Origin: Methylobacterium soli
GTDB lineage: Bacteria; Pseudomonadota; Alphaproteobacteria; Rhizobiales; Beijerinckiaceae
DNA length: 64,000 bases
Reading direction: 5' to 3'
Assembly (NCBI RefSeq): GCF_008806385.1
Contig: NZ_VZZK01000011.1
Location: 62,001-126,000 of the forward strand
This document shows positions 8,550 to 18,367 of the stretch, piece by piece. Both the position numbers and the translations under genes were made by a program. Every line of letters starts with the position of its first letter. The stretch's first letter is position 1. The notes beneath the pieces are model-generated. The model was not told the origin of the DNA. It searched no databases and worked only from the letters and a program-made list of their open reading frames with translations.

Positions 8550-9950
8550 TCAGCCCACCGCGACCGGGTGCTTCGTCACCGCCGGCACCCGCATGGTGAC
8601 GAGTTCCTCGCTCGCGGTCGGGTGGACCGCGATGGTCCGGTCGAAATCCGCCTTCGTCGCGCCCATCGTCACGGCGATGCCCACCGCCTGGATGATCTCG
8701 CCGGCATCGTGCCCGACGATGTGCACGCCGACCACCTTGTCGCTCGCGCAATCGACGATGACCTTCATGAGGACGCGCTCCTGGCGCCCCGACAGCGTCG
8801 CCTTCATCGGGCGGAAGCTAGCCTTGTAGACCTCGATCCGGCCGAAGATCGCCCGGGCCACGTCCTCGTTATGGCCGACGACGCCGATCTCGGGCGTCGA
8901 GAACACCGCGGTCGGAATCAGGCGGTGGTCGACGCAGGACGGCGTGTTGCCGAACACCGTGTCGGCGAAGGCATGGCCCTCCCGAATCGCGATGGGGGTG
9001 AGGTTCGCCCGGTTCGTGACGTCGCCGACCGCGTAGATCGACGCCACCGTCGTGCGCGAATAGGCGTCGACCGGGATCGCCCCGACCTGATCCGTCTCGA
9101 TGCCGACCCGGTCGAGGCCGAGCCCCGCCACGTTCGGGCGCCGGCCCGTCGCCACCAGGACCTGATCGGCCACGATCTCGGAGCCGTCGTCGAGCCGCGC
9201 CGCGATCGCGCCCGCGCGCCGCTCCAGGCTCTGCACGGTGCGGCCGAGCCGAAGGTCCATCCGCTCCGCATAGGCCGTGCCGAGGGCGTCCCGCACCTCG
9301 TCGTCGAAGCCGCGCAGCAGCCGGTCTCCCCGATGCAGCAGGGTCGTTTGGCTGCCGAGCGCCGCGAAGACGCCCGCGAACTCCACCGCGATATAGCCGC
9401 CGCCGACCACCAGGATGCGCTCGGGCCGGGTTTCGAGCTCGAACACCTCGTTCGACGTGATGGCGAGCTCCGCGCCCGGAATCACCGGCTCCTTCACCGG
9501 CGAGGCGCCGACCGCGATCAGGATGACGCGGGCGCGGACCCGCTCGCCCGTGCCGAGGACGCGCACCGTGTGGGCATCCTCGATCACCGCCCGCTGGGGC
9601 ACGATCTCGACGCCGGACCGCATCAGGTTGATGTCGTAGATGCCCTCCAGCCGGGCCACCTCGGCGTCGCGGCGGGCCTTGAGCACCGACCAGTCGAACC
9701 GGGGCTCCGCGACGCTCCAGCCGAAACCCGCCGCATCCGCGAACTCGTCGGCGAAACGCCCGGCATAGACCATCAGCTTCTTCGGCACGCAGCCGCGGAT
9801 CACGCAGGTGCCCCCGACCCGGTACTCCTCGGCAAGCTTCACCCGCGCCCCGTAGCCCGCCGCGATCCGGGCGGCCCGCACGCCGCCCGACCCGCCGCCG
9901 ATGACGAACAGGTCGACGTCGAAGGGTCGGTTATCGTGCGAATCGTTCAT
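8550..9950 (-). CDS. gor: Glutathione-disulfide reductase
   Basis: 466 residues. An NADPH-dependent flavoenzyme that reduces oxidised glutathione. Visible features: FAD-binding GGGSGGVRAARIAAGYGA near residue 18, the redox disulfide in GGTCVIRGCVPKKL (Cys49/Cys54), the NADPH Rossmann motif VVGGGYIAVEFAGVFAALG, the second FAD motif IYAVGDVTNRANLTPIAI, and the dimer-interface catalytic His in AVHPTASEELVTM. The C-V-I-R-G-C spacing and KKLMVYA favour glutathione reductase over lipoamide dehydrogenase. Its start overlaps the stop of the upstream O-antigen-ligase-like gene by 4 bp, so the two are probably co-transcribed and translationally coupled. Confidence 0.95.
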   Translation of the reverse strand: MNDSHDNRPFDVDLFVIGGGSGGVRAARIAAGYGARVKLAEEYRVGGTCVIRGCVPKKLMVYAGRFADEFADAAGFGWSVAEPRFDWSVLKARRDAEVARLEGIYDINLMRSGVEIVPQRAVIEDAHTVRVLGTGERVRARVILIAVGASPVKEPVIPGAELAITSNEVFELETRPERILVVGGGYIAVEFAGVFAALGSQTTLLHRGDRLLRGFDDEVRDALGTAYAERMDLRLGRTVQSLERRAGAIAARLDDGSEIVADQVLVATGRRPNVAGLGLDRVGIETDQVGAIPVDAYSRTTVASIYAVGDVTNRANLTPIAIREGHAFADTVFGNTPSCVDHRLIPTAVFSTPEIGVVGHNEDVARAIFGRIEVYKASFRPMKATLSGRQERVLMKVIVDCASDKVVGVHIVGHDAGEIIQAVGIAVTMGATKADFDRTIAVHPTASEELVTMRVPAVTKHPVAVG

Positions 9951-11161
9951 GAATTGTTCCGTTCAGAATACACGTTGCGCGGGAGGAGACCCTGCCGCAG
10001 CCAGGAGATGGCGACCCCGAGCCCGGCCGTCCACCACGCCTGCCAAGCCCCGTGCTCGACGAAGGCCACGGCGGCGGCGGCCGCAACCAGCGCGAGTGCC
10101 GTCGCGCGCGGACCCGGCGGCAACGCAACCAAGGCGCGCAGCATCAGCATCAGGACCAGTCCTGCGAGAACCGCGCCGACGATGCCAAGTTCTACCCAGA
10201 CTTGCAAAAAGCTGTTGTGCGGATGCCCGACCGCCAGCATGGCCCGCAGCTCGGGCTCGACCTCAGCCGCCGCCGGCGCCTCCGCGAAGCGCGCGGAGAC
10301 GCCGTAGCCGGCCCCCCGCCAGGGATCGGCCGCGACCGCCGCCCCGAAGCTGCGCGCGATGGCGACCCGCGCCCGCGACGAGGATTGAACCAGCCGCTCA
10401 TGCGCCGCCTCGGGCATGACCTGCCGCAGGAGATCGCCCTCGATCGGGGCGAGCGCCACGGCGAGCCCGAGCCCGAGCCCGGCGAGGCCGATGCCCCAGC
10501 GCGCGGGGAGAAGCCGGCTGAAGCCGAACATCGCGGCACCGGCGAGGAGCCCCATGGCGGCGGCGCCACTCACCGAGCGGAGGATGCCGGCCGCCGCGAG
10601 TGCCAGGGTGATCGCGGCGAGGAGCCGCCGCCCCCGCCCGATCAGCACGAGGGCGAGGGGCCCGGCGATGAGAAGGTTCGTCAGGGCCGGGCGGTTGAAG
10701 ACGAACTCGGCGACCCGCTGTCCCAGGGCCCTCTGCACCGGCAGCCCGGTCGAGAGACCCACGATGATGAGGAGAGAGGCGGCCACCAAGGAGGCGGCCG
10801 CGAGGGGCGCGGCGAAGGCCGGGAGGCGACCCGGCGCGAGACGCGCCAGGATGTAGGCGGCGACGAGCGTCGGCAGGAACTCGCGGGCGCTGCGGGCGGA
10901 GGCCTCCGGGAACGGCGTCCAGGCGAAGGAGACGCAGCACCAGGCGAGGAAGGCGAGGGCCGTAAGCCCCAGCGGCTTGCGCAACGGCGACAGCAGCAGC
11001 AGGCGGGCTTCCGCCCGATCCTCCGCGAGGGCGGCCGCCAGAAACAGCAGAGCCGCGAGCCCGACGAGGAGCGGACTCGACCGGTTTGCCAGGGCCATGA
11101 CGAAAGGCACGAGGGCCAGCACCGTCGCGCCGGCTGCCGCGAAGCGGCCTGACAGTGTCAC
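9947..11161 (-). CDS. O-antigen ligase family membrane protein
   Basis: 404 residues, almost entirely hydrophobic with about ten to twelve membrane helices. The Wzy/WaaL-type pattern is visible: helices interrupted by a large loop containing RSVSGAAAMGLLAGAAM and, further on, ARVAIARSFGAAVAADPWRGAGYG and AVGHPHNSFLQVWVELGIVGAVL. HPHNSFLQ with a following GxxG helix is a common Wzy_C-domain feature. The predicted role is ligation or polymerisation of surface glycans at the inner membrane; substrate unknown. It is 4-bp coupled to gor, which is functionally unrelated. Confidence 0.85.
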   Translation of the reverse strand: MTLSGRFAAAGATVLALVPFVMALANRSSPLLVGLAALLFLAAALAEDRAEARLLLLSPLRKPLGLTALAFLAWCCVSFAWTPFPEASARSAREFLPTLVAAYILARLAPGRLPAFAAPLAAASLVAASLLIIVGLSTGLPVQRALGQRVAEFVFNRPALTNLLIAGPLALVLIGRGRRLLAAITLALAAAGILRSVSGAAAMGLLAGAAMFGFSRLLPARWGIGLAGLGLGLAVALAPIEGDLLRQVMPEAAHERLVQSSSRARVAIARSFGAAVAADPWRGAGYGVSARFAEAPAAAEVEPELRAMLAVGHPHNSFLQVWVELGIVGAVLAGLVLMLMLRALVALPPGPRATALALVAAAAAVAFVEHGAWQAWWTAGLGVAISWLRQGLLPRNVYSERNNS

Positions 11162-11194
11162 GGAGCGGCGACCTGCGGTTGCGTGCTGCGCCCG

Positions 11195-11749
11195 TCACTG
11201 CATCTGGTGGCCGCGCTTGCCCATCTCGGCCCGGACCCGCACCATCACGTATTCCGAGACGTCCTGCGTCCAGGTCTGCATCGCCTGCACCATCTCGTCG
11301 AGAACCTGCGGCTGCGTCTCGACATAGCGCTTGCCCGCGGGCGAGCGGAAGAAGGTGGCGATCTCCTGAAGCTCGGCCTCGCTCATCTTCACCGCGTAGA
11401 TGCGCGCGGCGGTGTCGATCATGCGCTGCTTCTGCAACTCCATCTCGGGCTCAAGGGCAACCAGGACCTCGTTGAGATCCTTGGTCATTTCGGGCCGCGT
11501 CAGCGCCTGCTGGCGGATCTGCTCGCCGAAGGCCGGGATGATAGAATCGAACGAGCGGGCGATGCCGGAATTCAGCATCACCTCGCGCGCCAGCGCGAGA
11601 TGGCTCGGGGTGATCGCGGGCGCGACCGGCGCGGCTGCGGCGGCCTTGGGCGCCGGCTTCTGCGCGGGGGGCTTGGTCTGCGCGGCGACGACCTGCGGCA
11701 GCGCGACGAGAAGACCGGCCAGGACGGCGGCGGTGAGGCGGCGGGACAT
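11195..11749 (-). CDS. DUF2059 domain-containing secreted protein
   Basis: 184 residues from the ATG at 11749, which begins with a signal peptide (MSRRLTAAVLAGLLVALPQVVAAQ); upstream in-frame sequence is low-complexity and rejected. After an Ala/Pro/Lys-rich linker comes a helical DUF2059 domain: LAREVMLNSGIARSFDSIIPAF, then MSEAELQEIATFFRSPAGKRYVETQPQVLDE, the conserved 'FF.SP.G....' signature. These proteins are periplasmic with no established activity. It lies between rpiA (134 bp upstream) and the O-antigen-ligase-like gene on the same strand. Confidence 0.85.
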   Translation of the reverse strand: MSRRLTAAVLAGLLVALPQVVAAQTKPPAQKPAPKAAAAAPVAPAITPSHLALAREVMLNSGIARSFDSIIPAFGEQIRQQALTRPEMTKDLNEVLVALEPEMELQKQRMIDTAARIYAVKMSEAELQEIATFFRSPAGKRYVETQPQVLDEMVQAMQTWTQDVSEYVMVRVRAEMGKRGHQMQ

Positions 11750-11883
11750 GGCGGCGTGCTCCGGACAACGTTGTTCGAGGAAGCGGGGACGGCGCGGTGG
11801 CGCGAAACCCTGCGCACCGGCATGGGGAAAATTCGGTGATCCGGGGGCGGAGGCGCCGGCGGCGCCCGCCGGATGGCCTGCCA

Positions 11884-12594
11884 TCAGAGGCTGCCGAGCA
11901 CGGTGACCTCGGCCGTGCCGCCGCGATCTGCAGCCAGGATCGCCGCGGATGCAAGCCCCAGGAACAGGCCGTGCTCCACGACGCCGGGCACCGACCAGAG
12001 CGCGCGGGACAGCGCCTCAGGGTCCGGGATCCGGCCCAGTTGCGCGTCCAGGATGTGATGACCGCCGTCCGTTGTGAGCGGCGCGCCCGCCGCCGTGCGG
12101 CGCAGGGTCAGGGGGCCTGCACAACCGGAAATCGTGATCGCGGCCTCGACGGCCCGTTGCGTCGCGCGCAGGCCGAAGGCGTTCACCTCGATCGGCAACG
12201 GGAAGGCGCCGAGCGTCTCCACGTGCTTGGCCGCATCGGCGATCACCACCATGCGCCGGCTCGCGAAGGCGACGATCTTCTCCCGCAGGAGCGCGGCGCC
12301 GCCGCCCTTGATCAGCCGAAGCCCCGCATCGACCTCGTCCGCGCCGTCGATGGTCAGGTCGAGTTCCGGCACCTCATCGAGGGTCGCGAGCCGGATCCCG
12401 GCGCGGGTGGCGGCCGCGTGCGTCGCCTCGGAGGTCGGGACGCCGACGATCTCAAGGCCGGCCCGGACCCGCTCGCCGAGCAATTCGATGAAGGCGTTGG
12501 CCGTGGACCCGGTCCCGATGCCGAGGCGCATCCCGGGCGTGACGAGGTCCAGCGCCCGCGCGGCGGCGGCGCGGCGCAGATCGGGTCCGCTCAT
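11884..12594 (-). CDS. rpiA: Ribose-5-phosphate isomerase A
   Basis: 236 residues. It interconverts ribose-5-phosphate and ribulose-5-phosphate in the pentose-phosphate pathway (and the Calvin cycle where present). Visible motifs: [19 protein letters not shown] (phosphate loop), [24 protein letters not shown] with the catalytic acid, [16 protein letters not shown] with the catalytic lysine, and [10 protein letters not shown] near the C-terminus. The chosen ATG (12594) starts [22 protein letters not shown], as in relatives; a longer frame to 12810 is proline/arginine-rich noise. First gene of the same-strand run ending with the sigma-1.1-like protein. Confidence 0.96.
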   Translation of the reverse strand: MSGPDLRRAAAARALDLVTPGMRLGIGTGSTANAFIELLGERVRAGLEIVGVPTSEATHAAATRAGIRLATLDEVPELDLTIDGADEVDAGLRLIKGGGAALLREKIVAFASRRMVVIADAAKHVETLGAFPLPIEVNAFGLRATQRAVEAAITISGCAGPLTLRRTAAGAPLTTDGGHHILDAQLGRIPDPEALSRALWSVPGVVEHGLFLGLASAAILAADRGGTAEVTVLGSL

Positions 12595-12736
12595 CGGCAG
12601 GCTCCGGGACGGGCGTGAACGGCATGAGAGGTGGCGACGGACATGACGACGGCGGCCCGGATCCTCAGGGATGGTGCGCCGTCGCCCTAGCACGGCTCCG
12701 CGCCCCGGTGGAAGGCGGGGCGCCGATGCGGGCGGC

Positions 12737-13192
12737 TCAGGGGCGCCCCCCCTGCGGGGGCGTGGCGCTCGGCCCCGCCCGCCCGGGGGCCGCGCCGGTG
12801 GCGGGCGCATCCCCGGTTCCGGCCGTGGCGGGGTTGGCCTGCGGCGTGCAGACTACAACCTCCTCCTTCACCTGAACGTAGCAGATGCTCATTTCGCCGG
12901 TCCGGAAATTCACCCGGAACACACCCGCCTCACGTGTATGGCGCGAGGCGACGAGCCCGTATTCGGACGGGGTCTGGGCGCCCGCCCCCTCCCCCGCGCC
13001 GAAGCAGAGGGTCAGGCCGATGCCCCCGCCCTCGCGCAACCCATACTGGCAGGAGGTCACTTCCCCCGTTGCCTTGTCCACGCGATAAACCCGATTCAAA
13101 TCCACCTGAGGCGCCGGCACAAACTCGTAGGAAGCCGCGATCGCCGAAGGCATCGCGGCAATTCCGGCAGCGATGAAAAACGCAGTTCGCAT
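12737..13192 (-). CDS. Secreted hypothetical protein
   Basis: 151 residues from the ATG at 13192 ([20 protein letters not shown] signal peptide). The mature part has cysteines in [28 protein letters not shown] and EEVVVCTPQ, plus two blocks of the form 'R-V(D/N)-x-x-T-G-E-(V/M)-(T/S)-(S/I)-C' ([11 protein letters not shown] and [11 protein letters not shown]), so it looks like an internal duplication of a short beta unit. The C-terminal 35 residues are Gly/Pro/Ala-rich. No family recognised. Likely periplasmic or surface-associated. Confidence 0.65.
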   Translation of the reverse strand: MRTAFFIAAGIAAMPSAIAASYEFVPAPQVDLNRVYRVDKATGEVTSCQYGLREGGGIGLTLCFGAGEGAGAQTPSEYGLVASRHTREAGVFRVNFRTGEMSICYVQVKEEVVVCTPQANPATAGTGDAPATGAAPGRAGPSATPPQGGRP

Positions 13193-13429
13193 GTAAGGTC
13201 TCAAGTGCGAGGGTGACATCTTGGCAGCGTGATCTCGTGCGAGCCTGCGTCATATAGGAGCTTGATCGCAGGTGCAGCCGAGAATCGGTCGATTGGCAGG
13301 CTCAAAGGCACCGCGTCGCTGTTTCGCGCGATGTGGTGCATGTGAGTTGCCGGATTCGAGCCGATCTCCGCCACAGAGCCGGCTTGACCCTCCGAATGTG
13401 TAACGCCGACGAATTTTTAAAGGAAAACT

Positions 13430-14128
13430 ATGCCGAAACTTCCGCCAATCGCCGTCTTCGACCTGGACGGAACACTTGCAGAGACCGCCGGGGATCTTAT
13501 CGGAACTTTGAACGTGCTCCTGCGTCGTGAGCAAATGCCATCCTTGCAGCTGGAGGAAGCTCGCGATCTGATTGGAGCGGGCGCCAAAGCGCTGATCCAG
13601 CGTGGTTTTTCCGCAGCAGGTGCACCGCTTTCGGCGGCCCGATCGGAGCAACTTTTTGGCGATTTCCTCGAATATTACGGGCAGCACCTGTGCGACCATA
13701 CTTATCTCTACGAAGGTTTGCTTCCGGCACTCGACAAGCTTGAAGAAAGCGGATTCATACTAGCAGTTTGCACGAATAAGCATGAAGCTCACGCGGTCGC
13801 TCTACTCGAGAAGCTCGCCATCGCCGGCCGATTCGCGGCAATCTGCGGACGAGCGACGTTTCCCTATTTCAAGCCCGATCCGCGCCACATCACGCTCACG
13901 ATCGAACGCGCCAAGGGCGATCCGTCACGGGCAGTCATGGTCGGCGATTCCCGCGCCGACGTGGATGCTGCGAAGGCTGCAGGAATCCCAGTCATCGGGG
14001 TGACGTTCGGTTATACCGACACGCCCATCGAGCAGCTCGATCCAGATCGCGTCATCTCTCATTTCGACGACCTCGTCAGCGCCGTCGACATTCTCGTGCC
14101 GCACGAGCGCGCCCGGGTGGCCTCTTGA
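13430..14128 (+). CDS. gph: HAD-superfamily phosphatase, phosphoglycolate phosphatase-like
   Basis: 232 residues. HAD motif I FDLDGTLAETAGDL (nucleophile and acid Asp), a helical cap, motif II VCTNKHEA, motif III KPDP, and motif IV GDSRADVDAAKAAGIPVIG. The cap and length fit phosphoglycolate phosphatase, which removes 2-phosphoglycolate made by RubisCO oxygenation or DNA repair; other HAD substrates cannot be excluded. A strong Shine-Dalgarno AAAGGAAA sits 5 nt before the ATG at 13430. Base composition drops here relative to upstream genes and stays low through the next gene. It converges with the RND gene, with only 14 bp between stops. Confidence 0.85.
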   Translation: MPKLPPIAVFDLDGTLAETAGDLIGTLNVLLRREQMPSLQLEEARDLIGAGAKALIQRGFSAAGAPLSAARSEQLFGDFLEYYGQHLCDHTYLYEGLLPALDKLEESGFILAVCTNKHEAHAVALLEKLAIAGRFAAICGRATFPYFKPDPRHITLTIERAKGDPSRAVMVGDSRADVDAAKAAGIPVIGVTFGYTDTPIEQLDPDRVISHFDDLVSAVDILVPHERARVAS

Positions 14129-14142
14129 GCCCTCGGTGGTCC

Positions 14143-17100
14143 TCAAGCGTAATCTTCGAGGGGCTTCACCTCTCCTCGGCGTAGAACCGTATAGAGAAAC
14201 GGTACAAACAGAAGGGTCGATGGCGTTCCGAATGCGATACCGCCCATGACGGCGCGCGCCAGGGCCGCATTCTGCTCGCCGCCCTCCCCAGTGCCGAGCG
14301 CCATTGGGATCAGGCCGAGAAACATCGCGCCAGCCGTCATGAGGACCGGTCGCAGGCGAGTTTCTCCTGCGAGCAAGGCCGCCTCAACAGCGCTGCATCC
14401 CGTCGACTCTCGATGCTCTTTCGCGAACGTGACGAGCAGGATTGAGTTGGCCGAGGCAATTCCCACCGACATGATTGCGCCGAACAGTGACGGGATCGAG
14501 AACGTCGTTCCGGTTACGAACAGGCTGGCTATGATTCCGCAGAAGGCCAGCGGGAGGGCAGCCAGCACCACGAATGGATCGCCCCAACTCTGGTAATTTA
14601 CAGCCATCAGGAGATACACAGCGATCAGCGCAATGCTCAATCCGACGCCAAGACGAAAAAATGCGGAGTCCATATTCTCGATTTGCCCGCGGATCGTGAT
14701 GGTGTCAGGGGCAGATAAAGCCTTCTGTTCGTCCGCGATGATGCCGCGAATCTCACGTGCGACCGACCCAAGATCCGAATCTTGTACTGCAGCATAAATA
14801 TTGAAAGTCGGTGTCGTGTTAACGTGGGATATCACCGTCTGCGCGCTCTCACGCCGGATGCTTGATACGCTGGATAGCAATGTCAACACACCCGGTTGAT
14901 CTGATGCACCTTGAACGAGGAGTGGCGTGTTCTGCAATGCAGTCAGTGATGCGTTCCGGTACTCTGGAGTCTGGACCCATAGCTGGTAAGGAATTCCGGT
15001 TTTAGGGTCCGTCCAGAAATTTGGTGTTACTTGGAATGATCCAGACAATGACACGTTCAGTCCCTGCGCCACCTGTTGTTGCGTAAGCCCCAATTCGGAT
15101 GCGAGCCGTCGGTCGACATCCACGAAGAATTGAGGCGTTCCGACAATCTGATGAAGGTGGACGTCGACCGCACCACCACTTTCCCGAAGGCGCCGAACAA
15201 TATTCTGAGCAACAGCGAGATCCTTGTCGCGGTTGCGGCCGGATACTTGCACATCGATCTGAGCAAGTGTGCCAAAATTCAAAATCTGCGTAATAATATC
15301 GGATGGTTGGAAATAGATCACGAGATCAGGAAAGCGTTCCCTCAATATTTCGCGCAGTTGCTTCGTGTAGGTGGCCACCGAGCTATGACCATTCTTGAGA
15401 TTAATCAGCATCTGCCCATCATTATAGGCCACGAAAGAGCCGTCAGAAAAAGCAAAATTATAATTATTTGATGGCAGCCCGATATTGTTGAGAATTTGGT
15501 CAACTTCTCTCTCCGGGATAACCTCACGAACGGTCCTTTCGACCTCCGCAAAGATTTGCTGCGCTGTCTCGATTCGCATTCCGGGCCGGGTGCGGAGATG
15601 AAGGGTCATCTGGCTCGAAGCGACCTGCGGAAAATAATCTTGGCCGACTAATGTTAAGAGCGCAGTGCTGCCTATGAAGATTACGGCGACAAACGACAAC
15701 GTCGCGAAGCGGCGCCTTATGACAACATGCAGCAACCCAAGATAGCTACGGTGGAAACGTGCAAAGCCTGCCTCGAAGGCGTTGCGGAATCGGCGTGCAG
15801 GCGAAAACATGAGTCTTTTGGCCGTGGCCAAAGGACTGGTGCGGCGACCAAGCTCCGCTTTCTCTGCTTCGGGATCATGATGCGCGGCATACTCACGCGC
15901 AACCAATACATCGATGAGGACAGGTACGAGCGTCCGCGAAAGAACATATGAGGTCAGCATCGCGAAAACGACCGCTAGAGCTTGCGGCGTGAAAAGATAT
16001 TTTGGCGTGTCGGTGAGGGCGAACACTGATACAAAGGCTGCGCAGATAGACAACGTCGAAATCAATGCGGGCTTGGCAATTCCAGCTGCACCCTCAACGA
16101 CGGATTTGCGAAACGGCTCTCCCTCTTCGAACAATCGGTAGGTGTTCTCGATCGCCACAGTCGCGTCGTCCACGAGAATTCCGACAGCGAGAGCAAGGCC
16201 GCCGAGTGTCATCACGTTGATGGTTTCCCCGAGTGCAGCAAGCACTGACAAGGATGTGAGGATTGAGAGCGGGATCGAGATCAGGACGACGATCGTCGAA
16301 CGCCACGAGCCGAGGAACAGTAGGATCGTCAGGCCCGTCAAGGCCGCAGCGATGATGGCCTCGTGGATGACGCCCTCGATCGCGGACGAGACAAAGACGG
16401 ACTGGTCGAACAGCGGCTTCAAGGTCATTCCGTCAGGAGCGGCAGCACGGATGTCGGGCAGCGCTTTTCTGACATTGTTGACCACATCGAGCGTCGAAGC
16501 GGTGCCATTCTTGAAGACGCGCATGAGCACCGAGTCGAGGCCGTCGGCGCGCACGATATTGACCTGAGGCGGTCCGCCGTCCCGGACATAGGCAACATCG
16601 CGAACGAGCACAGGCTGTCCGGCGACGACCTTGATCGGGATCTCATTCAGCGATTCGATTGCTTCCGGCGTCGCATTGAGACGAATGGGGTATTGCTGCT
16701 CCCCGATTTTCGCCAACCCTGACGGAACCGTAAGGTTCTGAGCCGTCATGGCGTTTGTCACATCAAGGGGGGTCAATCCGAGCGCCTGCAGGGCGTGCAG
16801 ATCGAGATCGACCATGATCTGGCGCGGGGCGCCTCCGAACGGCGACGGCAGCGTCGAACCTGGGACCTGCACCAGACGTTGGCGGATGCGGTACTGCGCG
16901 TAGTCGTAGACTTTAGTCAGGCTATCCTTGGTTGAAGCGAGGGAAAGCTGGATGACGGGAACCGAGGAGGCCGAGAAACGAAGAATAATGGGCGGTTGGA
17001 CACCAGGCGGCATGGTCGCTCGTATGGAATTAGTCGACGAGACAACTTGCGCAATGGCAAGATCGATGCTGACGCTCTGATCAAAATAGATCTTCATCAC

Positions 17101-17370
17101 CGACGTGCCCTGGAGGCTCGTCGATTCCATTCGGGAAATATTATTGACGTTGTTCGAGATTCCGAACTCACTGTAGGTCGTGATCCGGCGCTCCATCTCG
17201 GGAGCCGATAATCCGTTATAGGTCCAGACAACCACGACCACCGGAATGTCGACCGTCGGCAGTACGTCCTTCGGTGCTACGATGACAGCTGCCGTGCCGC
17301 CGAGCATCATCAGGACGGCGAGCACGTAGATCGTGATCCGATACTTCAGCGCATACTGAACGAGGCCCAT
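14143..17370 (-). CDS. RND-family efflux transporter permease (AcrB/HAE1-like)
   Basis: 1075 residues, the usual length for an inner-membrane RND pump. It starts with cytosolic MGLVQYALKYRITIYVLAVLMM (TM1), has a large periplasmic domain, a TM2-TM6 block, a second periplasmic domain and TM8-TM12. The proton-relay Asp pair is present in ALAVGILVDDATVAIENTYRLF. The position of the relay lysine of AcrB TM10 appears to hold Ala (SVGIASANSILLVTFAKE versus AcrB's 'GLSAKNAILIVEFAKD'), so this is a divergent subfamily. No membrane-fusion protein or outer-membrane channel gene is adjacent. The gene is AT-rich for this genome, about 38% GC in the 60 bases at 15241, suggesting relatively recent acquisition. 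Confidence 0.92.
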   Translation of the reverse strand: MGLVQYALKYRITIYVLAVLMMLGGTAAVIVAPKDVLPTVDIPVVVVVWTYNGLSAPEMERRITTYSEFGISNNVNNISRMESTSLQGTSVMKIYFDQSVSIDLAIAQVVSSTNSIRATMPPGVQPPIILRFSASSVPVIQLSLASTKDSLTKVYDYAQYRIRQRLVQVPGSTLPSPFGGAPRQIMVDLDLHALQALGLTPLDVTNAMTAQNLTVPSGLAKIGEQQYPIRLNATPEAIESLNEIPIKVVAGQPVLVRDVAYVRDGGPPQVNIVRADGLDSVLMRVFKNGTASTLDVVNNVRKALPDIRAAAPDGMTLKPLFDQSVFVSSAIEGVIHEAIIAAALTGLTILLFLGSWRSTIVVLISIPLSILTSLSVLAALGETINVMTLGGLALAVGILVDDATVAIENTYRLFEEGEPFRKSVVEGAAGIAKPALISTLSICAAFVSVFALTDTPKYLFTPQALAVVFAMLTSYVLSRTLVPVLIDVLVAREYAAHHDPEAEKAELGRRTSPLATAKRLMFSPARRFRNAFEAGFARFHRSYLGLLHVVIRRRFATLSFVAVIFIGSTALLTLVGQDYFPQVASSQMTLHLRTRPGMRIETAQQIFAEVERTVREVIPEREVDQILNNIGLPSNNYNFAFSDGSFVAYNDGQMLINLKNGHSSVATYTKQLREILRERFPDLVIYFQPSDIITQILNFGTLAQIDVQVSGRNRDKDLAVAQNIVRRLRESGGAVDVHLHQIVGTPQFFVDVDRRLASELGLTQQQVAQGLNVSLSGSFQVTPNFWTDPKTGIPYQLWVQTPEYRNASLTALQNTPLLVQGASDQPGVLTLLSSVSSIRRESAQTVISHVNTTPTFNIYAAVQDSDLGSVAREIRGIIADEQKALSAPDTITIRGQIENMDSAFFRLGVGLSIALIAVYLLMAVNYQSWGDPFVVLAALPLAFCGIIASLFVTGTTFSIPSLFGAIMSVGIASANSILLVTFAKEHRESTGCSAVEAALLAGETRLRPVLMTAGAMFLGLIPMALGTGEGGEQNAALARAVMGGIAFGTPSTLLFVPFLYTVLRRGEVKPLEDYA

Positions 17371-17554
17371 GGCGTCTCCGGGATGCTGGTAGCCGGGGCT
17401 CTCCCGGCTCCGTTATCCAGCGTCGCACCGAACGCGCCAATTGTTTCGCTACCGTGTCAATCCGCCGTTCCGGAGAGCGATGTGTGGTCGCAGATCTTAG
17501 CGCCGATACCGGTTTCCTGCCGCTTCTCATGGCGGACAGCGCATCGGAGCGGGG

Positions 17555-17989
17555 TCACTCCAGAAGCGCAGCCTTATCGACCTTCAAGGCACGCGCAATC
17601 TCATCGAGCACCTTGTGCTCGATTTCGCTGATACCGCCGAAGTCCGCCACATCCGCCGCGATCAGGAACACGTCCTGGCGTTGCGTCAACGGGCGATCCA
17701 CGATCGCCTCGACAAGCCGAATGTTTTCGATTCGGCCTGCACGGGTCTTTGCCCGCGCGATGCCCTCATAGAGTGCTTGCTCGATCCGGAGCGTATCATA
17801 CGATTTCTCGAGGATCGGGTTCGCTCGCATGCCCGTGATAGCCGACTCGATCTCCTCCTCGTCGATTTCGCCATCGGCAAGCGTCACGTTTGCGGCCGCC
17901 GAGACCGCCGCCTCAAGAAAGACCGCATCGCCGGCGTACGACATGATCGTCCGACCAAACCGTAGGATCGCGTTCTGGAAGATGCTCAT
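17555..17989 (-). CDS. TerB-like (tellurite resistance/co-chaperone) domain protein
   Basis: 144 residues, all helical. The core reads like TerB/TerD-associated helical bundles with EF-hand-like acidic loops: AAVSAAANVTLADGEIDEEEIESAITGM and VFLIAADVADFGGISEIEHKVLDEIARAL, each combining an acidic metal-binding-type loop with a helix. TerB domains bind divalent metals and associate with membrane stress systems; no other ter genes are nearby. It lies 184 bp upstream of the RND start on the same strand. Function unknown. Confidence 0.75.
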   Translation of the reverse strand: MSIFQNAILRFGRTIMSYAGDAVFLEAAVSAAANVTLADGEIDEEEIESAITGMRANPILEKSYDTLRIEQALYEGIARAKTRAGRIENIRLVEAIVDRPLTQRQDVFLIAADVADFGGISEIEHKVLDEIARALKVDKAALLE

Positions 17990-18047
17990 TCCGGCCTCCC
18001 GCTGCGCTGAGTGGCGAGATTTCGGTCCGCAAAGTCAAGCTCTGTCC

Positions 18048-18245
18048 TCAAACGATCGGCTCGTGCCCTGGCCAATCCCGTTCGAGATGCGCCGCAACGA
18101 TCGCTGGATCGGTGCCGACCGCCTCGACCGCTGCCTGGACTTGCTCAACCGGCACCATGAAGCGCCGAGCCCAGTATGCACGCTCCCATGGCTCCGCCAC
18201 GTTCACGACCTTCGGTTCCGGAGTGGTGGTTTCCTCATTCGCCAT
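18048..18245 (-). CDS. DUF3606 domain-containing small protein
   Basis: 65 residues from the ATG at 18245. The pattern VNVAEPWERAYWARRFMVPVEQVQAAVEAVGTDPAIVAAHL matches DUF3606 ('I.V.E.YEV.YW...F.VS...L..AV..VG.....V...L'), a short helical domain common in alphaproteobacteria, function unknown. A longer in-frame reading up to 18734 exists but its extra part covers the YbdD gene in another frame, so I prefer the short form. Located 58 bp upstream of the TerB-like gene and downstream of ybdD. Confidence 0.7.
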   Translation of the reverse strand: MANEETTTPEPKVVNVAEPWERAYWARRFMVPVEQVQAAVEAVGTDPAIVAAHLERDWPGHEPIV

Positions 18246-18367
18246 CGGTAAACCTCGAACATTTGCCTCACAGAGAGCGGAAATCTGCTCTGATGGGCTT
18301 AGATCGGGAACGTTTGAAGCCGAGAGAGGATGCCACTCAACGCCGTATTTCCGCGAGAGCTTACGCG

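Noticed and set aside
17555..17989. Tellurite-resistance operon
   Set aside because: Only a TerB-like protein is present; no terA, terC, terD or terZ neighbours.
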